This document shows positions 18,981 to 26,152 of a stretch of 64,000 bases of DNA, in pieces (position 1 is the first letter of the stretch; every line of letters starts with the position of its first letter). Source of the stretch: Xylanimonas protaetiae (lineage in GTDB: Bacteria; Actinomycetota; Actinomycetes; Actinomycetales; Cellulomonadaceae); the NCBI RefSeq assembly GCF_004135385.1, contig NZ_CP035493.1:2671440-2735439 (forward strand), read 5' to 3'. Below the pieces are notes generated by a model. That model worked only from the letters and a program-made list of their open reading frames with translations. It ran no database searches and was not told where the DNA came from. The position numbers and the translations under genes were made by a program.

Positions 18981-20217
18981 CGGTGGCGTCCGCCGTGTCC
19001 GCGGGAGCACCTGCGGCTTCCGGGCCGATCCGCACGCTCGCCCCCGCTACCAGCCCGGCATCCGGGTCGAGCGCCTCCACCGCGGCCACCCCGCCCTGTT
19101 GCCCCGCGACCGTCACGGCCACCTCCCGGAACGAGTCCCCGTCGGCGACGTACACGCTGGACACCCCGCCGCGCGAGACGACGGCGGTCACAGGCACGAG
19201 CAACCCGGCCTCATCCTCACCTGCGGGGTTCTCGATGGTCACCGTGTAGGTGATGCCCGCACTGATGACGCCCTCGGACACGGTCAGCACGATGCGCGCA
19301 TCACCAGTCTCCGCGTCGTGGTCGATAGCCGTGACACTCGCCCTGGCATCCCCCTCGTCGCCGGCGAACACGGCCTCGGCACCGACAGCGAGCACACCAG
19401 CCGACGCCCCCGGCACGGTCGTGGCAAGGACAAGGTCCCCGACGGTGACGTCGAAGACCGCGGCACCTTCAGCCAGCTGTGAGCCCACAGCGGCCAACGA
19501 CCGCACCGTCGCGGGCAGCCCGCCAACCATGAGCACCTCAGAGCGCAGCACCCGCGGCCCGCCCGGCACCGTGCGCGTCCCGGCCGGGTCCGGGACGTCG
19601 GCCGGGACGGCGTCAGCCGGAACGCCCTCGGCCTCCGCGGCGTCGCCGCCGCCCGCCGCAGCGCCGGCTTGAGGGTCAGCGGCGGGCGGGACGGGGACCT
19701 CCACAGTGGCCCGCGGCACCTCGTACCCCGCAGCCTGGTACATCGCCTTGACCGCCGCCTGCGTCCGCGGCCCGTAACTCCCGTCGGTGCGCCCCGCGAA
19801 GAACCCGGCAGCACGCAGCCCTTCCTGCAACGCGGCGACATCATCGCCTTGATCACCCGGCTCGATGTCGCGGTACAACGGGAAGTCGCCCGGCAGCACG
19901 AACAACGGCCGACCATCCACCCGCAGTACAGGAGCACCGGGCCGCAGCACATCACCAGGGGCGACCACCTGGGCGGTGACCACTCCCGTGAGCGCCGCAG
20001 GCGCCACCTGCGAACGCACCTGCTGCGGCTCCACCGTCACCGCGATCGTGACCGCGCCGTGCAAGTACCCGGCCCGCACGACGGCAGTCAGCGGGGCCGG
20101 GGCAGGCGGCTGAGCGTTCGCCGCCGCCTGATCAGGCGACTCCAAGCGGGCCGCCGCAGCCCACGCCCCCACCCCGACAACGACGAGCGCCAAGAGCGCC
20201 ACCAACCACCTACGCAC
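18973..20217 (-). CDS. Peptidoglycan-binding efflux adaptor (HlyD/MacA-like)
   Basis: This 414-residue protein starts at GTG with GGGAG about 7 bp upstream. It has one N-terminal membrane anchor (about 4-22). A PG_binding_1 domain lies near 122-170, beginning GDQGDDVAALQEGLRAAGFF. A low-complexity linker rich in A, P and D follows, and beta-barrel and HlyD-like domains fill the C-terminal half (VPVTAVVSRGG...). This is the actinobacterial adaptor that partners MacB-like exporters and likely bridges the membrane and cell wall. The next gene overlaps its end by 8 bp. Confidence 0.9.
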   Translation of the reverse strand: MRRWLVALLALVVVGVGAWAAAARLESPDQAAANAQPPAPAPLTAVVRAGYLHGAVTIAVTVEPQQVRSQVAPAALTGVVTAQVVAPGDVLRPGAPVLRVDGRPLFVLPGDFPLYRDIEPGDQGDDVAALQEGLRAAGFFAGRTDGSYGPRTQAAVKAMYQAAGYEVPRATVEVPVPPAADPQAGAAAGGGDAAEAEGVPADAVPADVPDPAGTRTVPGGPRVLRSEVLMVGGLPATVRSLAAVGSQLAEGAAVFDVTVGDLVLATTVPGASAGVLAVGAEAVFAGDEGDARASVTAIDHDAETGDARIVLTVSEGVISAGITYTVTIENPAGEDEAGLLVPVTAVVSRGGVSSVYVADGDSFREVAVTVAGQQGGVAAVEALDPDAGLVAGASVRIGPEAAGAPADTADATDG

Positions 20218-20266
20218 TCAACTCTCCCTCGTCACGCCGACAGGGCCCGCCCGGGTCGCCCACAGC

Positions 20267-21163
20267 TCAACCACCGAGCTCCGCAATGACGGCGTCGACG
20301 CCCTTCTGATACTCGACATACTCCGCGCGGGCAGCCTCGAACCCCTCGATGTCGGCGCCGATGGCCGCCAGTTCCGCGGTTGTCCGCGAGACGTGCACCG
20401 CCCGGTCGTATCCGCTTGTAGTGCGGCAGTGCGCGTCAGCTACTGCGATGCCGCGTTCCCACTCGGAGGCAGCGACCGAACCGCTGTCCGACTCGTCCTG
20501 ACCCGTCGGCGATGCAGCGTTCCTGATCGAGTCAGTAGGCATGAGCTGAGGCCGATCCGGAAGGTCGATCAGGCCAACGGGAGCCATGCACTCGCGCCAT
20601 CGGGTGGTCGCCTGAGCCACAGCGTCGTCGTCCTCGACCCCCATCCAGGCCGTGGCTTCGATGGCGTTGAGCAGTCGCTGCGGAGCGACGCCAAGTCGCT
20701 CATCGGCTCGCTGCCCGCACTCGACCATCCGGGCCTGAATCTCAGCGGTGATCGTGACCGAGTCAGGTATGGCAGTGTCGGGCTGCGGGATCGTCCGTAG
20801 TTGCGGGTAGCCGAACTGCTGTGCGATCTCCTCGGTGAACACGATCTGCATCGTGCGTTCGTCGAATGTGGGGTTCGTGTCCTCACCGGGCCGAGAGGGA
20901 CGGTACTCGACCACCCCGGCCAGGCACTCGCGTCCGAGCAACTCCCGGGCGTAGATGTCGTCAGGATCACGAAACTGCGGGACCAGCGCGTACACGGGGG
21001 TTGTCGTCTCACGGTCGATGTCATAGCCGTAGCGGGCCGCCACCTCTTGGGCCGTGAGAGCTTCGCTGCTCGATGCGGGACTCTGCTCGCACGCGGTGAT
21101 CAGACCGCCTGCGAGCAGAGCCCCAGCCATCACGAGAATGGCCGGGACTTTGTGCCGTGTCAT
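20267..21163 (-). CDS. Hypothetical lipoprotein of the passenger operon
   Basis: This 298-residue protein has a lipoprotein signal: positive MTRHK, hydrophobic core, then the lipobox LITAC with C25 as the lipidation site. The mature part is rich in acidic residues and contains scattered cysteines (for example in RECLAG, VECGQR, RECMAP and AHCRTT) that could form two disulfides. I do not recognise a domain. Local GC is near 60%, clearly lower than in flanking housekeeping genes. It lies 31 bp after the secreted I36-like gene and 49 bp before the adaptor, in one operon. Confidence 0.8.
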   Translation of the reverse strand: MTRHKVPAILVMAGALLAGGLITACEQSPASSSEALTAQEVAARYGYDIDRETTTPVYALVPQFRDPDDIYARELLGRECLAGVVEYRPSRPGEDTNPTFDERTMQIVFTEEIAQQFGYPQLRTIPQPDTAIPDSVTITAEIQARMVECGQRADERLGVAPQRLLNAIEATAWMGVEDDDAVAQATTRWRECMAPVGLIDLPDRPQLMPTDSIRNAASPTGQDESDSGSVAASEWERGIAVADAHCRTTSGYDRAVHVSRTTAELAAIGADIEGFEAARAEYVEYQKGVDAVIAELGG

Positions 21164-21194
21164 GTCTTTGCTTGTCCTCTTCCTGGGCCGACTC

Positions 21195-21593
21195 CTACTG
21201 GAACCGGGCAGACTCGATCCGGTTGGCGAACGCGATCGGGGTCGCGTCCGTCCCGTTCGAGAGGTTCGGATCCCGCCACTGGCCCCCGATCACCGGGTTG
21301 CCCAGGAAGACGACGGCTCCGCTGTAGTCCAAGTTGTCGTAGAAGTACGCCATCTTCTTGGTGCCGTTGTTGACGATGGAGTTGATCTTGTTGCGGGAGG
21401 TGGAGAGTTTGACTTCCATCGAGAACGACGAGTTGGGGCTTCCGGAGTAGCTCGTCGACTGCCACATGCACGCGTACCCGCTGGCGCAGTCGGTGTACGC
21501 CGCCTGTGCCGGCGCGGTGCTCAGCACGACTCCGGCGGCTGCGATGCAAGCCGCCACGGTCGTGCGGAGCAGCGGTCTCTTGATGGTGCTCAT
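21195..21593 (-). CDS. Secreted peptidase-inhibitor I36-like protein (first in export operon)
   Basis: This 132-residue precursor has a typical signal peptide (1-32, ending AQA before AYTD). The mature part is about 100 residues with the beta/gamma-crystallin-like pattern of the I36 family (ACMWQSTSYSG, NKINSIVNNG, YFYDNLDYSG). An AAGGAGG site precedes the ATG. I36 includes the Streptomyces metalloproteinase inhibitor, but many members have no proven target. Position at the head of the lipoprotein-adaptor-exporter genes suggests that it works with them. Confidence 0.85.
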   Translation of the reverse strand: MSTIKRPLLRTTVAACIAAAGVVLSTAPAQAAYTDCASGYACMWQSTSYSGSPNSSFSMEVKLSTSRNKINSIVNNGTKKMAYFYDNLDYSGAVVFLGNPVIGGQWRDPNLSNGTDATPIAFANRIESARFQ

Positions 21594-21721
21594 TGCTGTC
21601 CCTCCTTGCCGAGTGACGCCGGGTATCTGACCCGGTGTGAGCGTGGCCGGTTGGCCCGCTCACCCTGTACGTGACATCTGGGCCTCGGATTTACGCAGGA
21701 TTCCGTATGGCGTGCGTCACA
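21594..21721 (-). promoter_or_regulatory. Candidate ECF-type promoter for the export operon
   Basis: The 128-bp gap between the anti-sigma-like gene and the I36-like gene contains on the minus strand a GGAATCC element (about 21705-21699), as expected for an ECF -35 box, about 100 bp before the start codon. The -10 position is unclear. The neighbouring ECF-type sigma factor is the natural candidate to read it. This is inference from position and a short motif. Confidence 0.35.
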
Positions 21722-22779
21722 TCACGGGCCGGGTGTCCCGATCGTGTCGACCATCCCGGTGCTCAGCCAGACCTCGAACCCGGTCACCGTGGGTTCCGTG
21801 ACGTCGAGTGCCGGGTCGGTGACGGTGATGGTCTCGGTGCCAATGAGCTGACCGGTGGTCGTCGAGACGTGGAGCACGAAGACCTGGTGCGCGCCCGTGT
21901 CGGGCCGGTCCCAGGCGATGGCGAACCCGTGAGCGGGTCGCCCGTCGCGTGCCGTGGTGAGCCCGAGGAGACGGACAGCGGGCTCGTCGGCGAGGACCTC
22001 CCACATGGCGGCGGCGAGGTCGGACGGGATGACGTAAAGACCATGAAGGTCCGCGATCTGGGCGGCGAGTGTCCAGGCTCGCTCCGCAGCGCTTGCGGTG
22101 GCAGGCAACGCCGAACGGTCCAGGAGGGCTACTCGAAGGGTCTGCGGGTCGCGGGGCAGCGTGTCGGGCAGGTGCGGGTCGAAGGTCCCTGCTTCGGCGG
22201 TGTCGGTGGACTCCAGGACACCCGGTGCTGGGGTGTCGGTCGACTTGAGCAGACCGTCCAGGTCGAGGGGGGCGCCGCGTGACTGGTCCATGCGGGCCGA
22301 CCCGTCTGGTCCCAGCCACATTTGCGTGACGGTCGGGACCAGGTCGGCCTCGACGTCGTCGCCCGCGTCCACGGACATCAGCCATCCCGAACGTGCGACA
22401 TAGTGCACGTCGCCCGTGCCCGACAGCGGGTAGTTCCGTGCGGCTAGCGCCGCCTCGCGGAGCTCCTCGTGTGCGCCGGGAGCATCAGCCGCGCCCTGCG
22501 GGGTAGCGATGGTGTACTCCAGGGGCGCCGGGAACGCCATCGCAGGAGCCGACCCGAACACCATGGTCATCGCGAGCGTGACCGCAGTCACCACGGCGGC
22601 CGCCGACGCCAGCCACGCCCCCGCGTGACCTTGCGGCGCCGATCGGCGGCCCGGATCCGCCACAGCATCCGCTCGACGTCGTCGGGGTCCGGGAGGTGCT
22701 CGGCAGGCAACGGCAACACGCCTTGCTCGCGAAGGAGCGCGCGCAGCTCGGCGACAACCTGCTCATCGTCCGAGGCCAC
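21722..22779 (-). pseudogene. Anti-sigma-like CU044_5270-type protein with a frameshift
   Basis: Two overlapping reading frames look like one protein. The first (GTG at 22779, GGGAG upstream) encodes about 50 cytoplasmic residues ending RRRKVTRG. The second encodes a membrane helix (AWLASAAAVVTAVTLAM) and about 280 external residues, ending TIGTPGP at 21722. They join if the five-C run at 22618-22622 gains one base. The layout (short cytoplasmic part, one helix, large outer domain, directly after a sigma factor) is that of CU044_5270-type anti-sigma-like proteins. It could be inactivated, be expressed by slippage or reflect a sequencing error. If split, the outer part may start at ATG 22663. 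Confidence 0.65.
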
Positions 22780-23356
22780 GACCGCTCCCTTCCATCTGCG
22801 TGTTGACCAGCGCCATCTCGGTGTCGCCGGATGCCATCTCGGTGTCGGCGAGCGGGCGCATCCGCCGCAGCGCGCGGGTGACCCGCGCACTGATCGTCGA
22901 GGTCGGGTGCCCCAGGATCATCCCCACCTCGGCGAGGGTGAACCCGCAGATCGCCACCAGGTACACCGACGCCCGTTCATGCACTGGCAACTCGCCGAGC
23001 CAGCGCTGCACCCGGTCCGTGGCCACGACGTCGTCGACGGCCGCAGACGCGCCAGGCGGCTGGGCCGCGACGGCATCCACGACGCACCGGTCCCGGTCGC
23101 GGGCGCGGTACAACTCGAGGACCTTCTTGTGGGCGATCCCGAACACCCACGCCCGGCACCGGTCCCCCGTTGGCGGGCGGTCGCCCCAGCGACGCCACGC
23201 CACCGTGAGTGCCTCAGAGACGACGTCGTCGACATCGTTCGGGCCGACCTGGCGCAGCACGTACCCGTGAAGACAGGAGTACACGCAACGCGCAAACTCC
23301 TCGAAACCGTCGAACTCAGTCTGAGGACCAGGGCCGTGACGGAAGCGATCTAGCAC
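22763..23356 (-). CDS. ECF-type RNA polymerase sigma factor
   Basis: This 197-residue sigma-70-family protein starts at GTG. Region 2 covers about 10-75 (VYSCLHGYVLRQVG, DVDDVVSEALTVAWRRWG). Region 4 covers about 120-175 (LPVHERASVYLVAICGFTLAEVGMIL, then the recognition helix STISARVTRALRRM). Its start overlaps the end of the upstream I36-like gene, and its end overlaps the start of the anti-sigma-like gene by 17 bp, giving tight coupling. It probably controls the passenger operon in response to an envelope signal. Confidence 0.88.
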   Translation of the reverse strand: MLDRFRHGPGPQTEFDGFEEFARCVYSCLHGYVLRQVGPNDVDDVVSEALTVAWRRWGDRPPTGDRCRAWVFGIAHKKVLELYRARDRDRCVVDAVAAQPPGASAAVDDVVATDRVQRWLGELPVHERASVYLVAICGFTLAEVGMILGHPTSTISARVTRALRRMRPLADTEMASGDTEMALVNTQMEGSGRGLGR

Positions 23357-23742
23357 GACGTCGTGGTCAAGAACCGCACCGATCCGGCGGGCACCGACAC
23401 CGACGCAGACTGCACCCCGGCCGCGAAGCACTGGGACGTGCCGGTGCCCGCAGCACCCGAGAACACGCGGACGGCTCGCCCAGACCGGTTCCACACCGAC
23501 TTTGCGCTCGACAATCCAGTCACGTTCTGGTTGCCAGTCGTGCCGTAGAACGTACCGGCATACATGCTGCCCGACCACAGGCAGAAGCGACCGGCAGCAC
23601 ACGAAGCCGAACTCAAGGGCATCACTTCCGGCGCAGATGCCGCCGCAGGGGAGGCAAGACCGAACGACAGCGTGCACAGAACAAGCAGGGCTGCGGCGAG
23701 TCGAGGAAGGCGGATGGGCGGACGGCGCATCGAACGGAGCAT
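23350..23742 (-). CDS. Secreted peptidase-inhibitor I36-like protein (before the sigma factor)
   Basis: This 130-residue precursor starts at ATG 23742, with GGAG 8 bp upstream. A signal peptide covers about 1-36 (RLAAALLVLCTLSFGLASPAAASA). The mature domain has the I36-like core (CAAGRFCLWSGSMYAGTFYG, NRSGRAVRVFSG) and four cysteines, including the last residue. It overlaps the sigma-factor start by 7 bp. Only moderately similar to the other I36-like protein, it may be a signal or ligand for the sigma/anti-sigma pair. Family membership is judged by motif pattern only. Confidence 0.75.
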   Translation of the reverse strand: MLRSMRRPPIRLPRLAAALLVLCTLSFGLASPAAASAPEVMPLSSASCAAGRFCLWSGSMYAGTFYGTTGNQNVTGLSSAKSVWNRSGRAVRVFSGAAGTGTSQCFAAGVQSASVSVPAGSVRFLTTTSC

Positions 23743-24076
23743 GGTCGAGTCTCCGACACGCGGCCCGCCCGATGCCGTGCTGACGCTGACCGAACGGTTC
23801 GACAAGCGGGAGATCGCTCGGGCGCGGTGGCGGTCAGCCAGTTGTCCGCTCGCGCTGGTCGACCTCGGCCTTCAGATGATCCGTCAAGAGCGACTGGGCA
23901 ACCTGAGGCGAGAGCCTGCCGCACCGCCAGTGCCGCGATCGCCTGCCCGAAGCCTCTTCACCCACAAGGTGACAGGGCTTCACCGCGGACCAGTCCATGC
24001 CAGAGGTACCCATTTTCGCAGATCAGCGGCCACACCCGCGGCTCTCGGGCACAAGACAGACCCACCCGGACAGCCG
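23743..24076. other. Untranslated right end of the mobile unit
   Basis: No convincing gene is seen in this stretch. It must contain the promoter of the I36-sigma operon on the minus strand; candidates are not clear. The truncated terD frame continues into it for 45 foreign residues, ending at 23958. Confidence 0.5.
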
Positions 24077-24078
24077 CC

Positions 24079-24094
24079 GAGCGGTGGATTTGGG
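24079..24094. repeat. Right terminal inverted repeat of the mobile unit
   Basis: Read inward from 24094 it is CCCAAATCCACCGCTC, matching the left end in 11 of the first 13 bases. It directly abuts the CTGAG duplication. Confidence 0.85.
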
Positions 24095-24099
24095 CTGAG
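24095..24099. repeat. Target-site duplication, right (CTGAG)
   Basis: This is identical to 15310-15314. The pair proves transposition of the whole 8.8-kb unit as one event rather than stepwise assembly at this site. Confidence 0.9.
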
Positions 24100-24263
24100 A
24101 CGGCCTTGCCATCGACGCCGAGCAGCACCGCTGAGGCGTCGAGGTCGAACGGCGCGCCGTCCGTGGTGCGAGGGTCCCAGCCCAGTCCGACGCAGGCGTG
24201 GGTCATCCCGGGTGCGACCTTCTCGAGGGAGATGTTGCCGCCCTTGGTGAGGCTGACACTCAT
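24095..24263 (-). pseudogene. terD': terD, 5' part of the gene split by the mobile unit
   Basis: This encodes the first 56 residues of a TerD protein, [10 protein letters not shown] through DLDASA to GKAVS. The frame then runs into the element and stops at 23958. The start lies 19 bp after the upstream TerD-linked gene and has an AAGGAA ribosome site. Its partner half is at 14891-15314. The first calcium-binding site is left without the second, so a stable TerD is unlikely. Confidence 0.95.
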
Positions 24264-24282
24264 GCGGTAGTTCCTTTCTCTT

Positions 24283-25068
24283 TTACGAGTGGTGGGGTGG
24301 CAAGGGCTGGTCTCCGGACGCCCAGGCGACCTGGTTGAACCCAAACGCGGTGATGGCGTCTCGCAGCGACCCGGGTACGTGGCGCAGCTCGGCACGGAGC
24401 ACGAGCGCTCCCCCGACGACGTGCCCGGTGAGGGCGACGATCTGGCCCGTCGGTGCGCTCTCGAGGTCGACGCTGACCTGGCTCCCGAACGCCGTCGTGG
24501 CGACGAGAGTGCCGCGGGCATCACGCACGACGACCGCGAACCGGGTCAGCTCGTCGACGTGCCCGAGGTCGATGCGTGCGGTGCCGGAGGTCAAGCTGAC
24601 GCGCGGGTGCGCGGTGTCAGGCCCGTGCTCTTCGAGGCCCGGCGCGAGAACGCCCTGGACGCCTCGCGAGGAGTAGGCGAGTGCGATTGATGCCGGGGTG
24701 GAGGCTAGGATCCGCACGCTCAGGGCGCCGGTCGCGCTCGCGATCCGGCCGAGCATGACGACGGGGTCGACGTCCGTGAGACGGCGGCGCTCGCTCGCGC
24801 CAAGCACGGGCACTCCCGTGAGCAGCGGTGCCGGAGGGCGCCGCGTGGTTCGTGGCACGACCGGCGCTCGAACGGCGTCAGGCGTGGCAGGAGCGGTTGC
24901 CGGGAACATCGGCGCAGCGGGGGCGGTCGGGTAGGTCGTCGCGACGGGCGTCGGCGGCAGGACGCTGAGTACGGGCGGGGCAGCAAGGGGCCGGGCCAGG
25001 ACTCGGCGGCGGAGGAATGTGAGGTCGTCACGGACGTGGCCGGGCGTGAGCGGGCGGGCGGCGGTCAT
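24283..25068 (-). CDS. TerD-operon protein with proline-rich N-terminus
   Basis: This 261-residue protein starts at the ATG that overlaps the terD stop upstream (ATGA at 25065-25068). About 80 N-terminal residues are rich in P and A and probably disordered. The C-terminal two thirds form a beta-rich domain that resembles a degenerate TerD-like sandwich ([43 protein letters not shown]). The usual calcium-binding aspartates are not evident. Its place between terD genes supports a role in the Ter complex; biochemical function is unknown. Confidence 0.7.
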   Translation of the reverse strand: MTAARPLTPGHVRDDLTFLRRRVLARPLAAPPVLSVLPPTPVATTYPTAPAAPMFPATAPATPDAVRAPVVPRTTRRPPAPLLTGVPVLGASERRRLTDVDPVVMLGRIASATGALSVRILASTPASIALAYSSRGVQGVLAPGLEEHGPDTAHPRVSLTSGTARIDLGHVDELTRFAVVVRDARGTLVATTAFGSQVSVDLESAPTGQIVALTGHVVGGALVLRAELRHVPGSLRDAITAFGFNQVAWASGDQPLPPHHS

Positions 25069-25631
25069 GCCGGCAGCCCGAACTGGCGCGCCAGACCCGT
25101 CATGCCGTCGGCATGACCCTGCCCCACGACGCGGAACTTCCAGTCGTCGCGGTGCCGGTACAGCTCGCCGAGGATCACGGCGGTCTCGGTCGTGAGCTCG
25201 TTGACGAGGTCGACTGAACGCACGATGGTCGAGCCGGTTTCCCCGTCGAGCACGCGGACGACGCAGGACCGCAGCTGGGTGAGCGTGCGGCGCTTGGGGC
25301 TGCCCTCGTTGAGGTAGAGCACGAACGCGGCACGCTCGATGCCCCCCGGAACGAGCCGCAGGTCGACCTCGATCTGCTCGATGTCGCCCGGTCCGGCGTC
25401 GTCGGTGACCGCCACGGACAGGTCGGCGGAGACGAGCTGGTTGAAGAACACGAGGTCGTCGTCGCCGCGAGCCGTCCCGCCAGGACCGCACAGCACGGCT
25501 GCCAGACGCACGTTGTCGGCGAGCGCGGGGTCGGTGCGAGGGTCCCAGGAGATGCCGACGACGACCTGCCGCAGATCAGGCAGTTCCCGGGTGAGCGCGA
25601 CGTTCGCGCCGCGTGCCAGCGCCGGGGTCAC
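25065..25631 (-). CDS. TerD-family stress protein (divergent copy)
   Basis: This 188-residue TerD-domain protein starts MTPALARGANVALTRE. The typical elements are present but diverged: WDPRTDP, VFFNQL in place of the FVFYNN segment, GDIEQIEVDL, and TETAVILGELYRHRDDWKFRVVGQG near the end. The first calcium site DLDASA reads NVRLAA, so calcium binding there is doubtful. It overlaps both neighbours by 4 bp and is therefore translationally coupled. Confidence 0.88.
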   Translation of the reverse strand: MTPALARGANVALTRELPDLRQVVVGISWDPRTDPALADNVRLAAVLCGPGGTARGDDDLVFFNQLVSADLSVAVTDDAGPGDIEQIEVDLRLVPGGIERAAFVLYLNEGSPKRRTLTQLRSCVVRVLDGETGSTIVRSVDLVNELTTETAVILGELYRHRDDWKFRVVGQGHADGMTGLARQFGLPA

Positions 25632-26152
25632 AGGTCTGCCGCCGCGAACTTCGTGCGCAGGAACGCACCCTGGACCTCGAGCGCGCGCACGTCATCGTCG
25701 AGCACGGCCGCAAGCGTCTCCAGGACGGACTGCCTCATCAGCCCGAGCTGCTCGACGAGCTGCCGCTCGACGTCGATCACCTCGGACGATCGCGCGGCAT
25801 CGAGATATCGCGCGATCGTCGTGGGCAGGTAGTCGCGCAGCACCGCGGCCAGGGAGATGCGTGCGTGGATGTCCAGGCCGCCGTCCGACCCAGATCGGAG
25901 GATCTGCCGTGCGCCGTCTGTCACCAGGCGTGCGAGCACCGTGGCCTCGGGGGGCAGCGCACCGGAGCTCTGGTCGACGGCCTTCTCGACGGTCGCGACC
26001 TGCCGCACGAGCGCTGCCGGAGAGTCGGGCTCCTCGGCGGCCGCCTGCACGCGTGCCGTGACCGGCTCTGCGACCTGGCTGCGTAGCCGGGAGACCAGGC
26101 GCGAGACGACCCCGGGGGCGCTGGGCGCCGGTTGCGGGCCGGATGTGCTCAT
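25628..26152 (-). CDS. Hypothetical helical protein between telA and terD
   Basis: This 174-residue protein is mostly alpha-helical and lacks a signal or membrane segment. I do not recognise a named domain. Its C-terminal half (YLPTTIARYLDAARSSEVIDVERQLVEQL) resembles in outline the partner proteins encoded beside telA in other bacteria, such as XpaC-like ones, but the similarity is only of pattern. Overlaps of 4 bp with telA and terD show that it is part of the operon. Confidence 0.7.
   Translation of the reverse strand: MSTSGPQPAPSAPGVVSRLVSRLRSQVAEPVTARVQAAAEEPDSPAALVRQVATVEKAVDQSSGALPPEATVLARLVTDGARQILRSGSDGGLDIHARISLAAVLRDYLPTTIARYLDAARSSEVIDVERQLVEQLGLMRQSVLETLAAVLDDDVRALEVQGAFLRTKFAAADL

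Larger units (their letters stand above)
15315..24094 (-). mobile_element. 8,780-bp IS1380-family mobile unit with passenger genes
   Basis: The outer ends are imperfect inverted repeats flanked by perfect 5-bp duplications. The unit interrupts terD, and its excision restores that gene in frame at family length. It carries one IS1380 transposase and about 7 kb of unrelated genes, all on the minus strand. One-ended mobilisation of neighbouring DNA with a distant surrogate repeat is known for ISEcp1, another IS1380-family member. Here the passenger lies on the 5' side of the transposase, opposite to ISEcp1. Passage of a former composite that lost one IS copy is the alternative. Confidence 0.9.
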
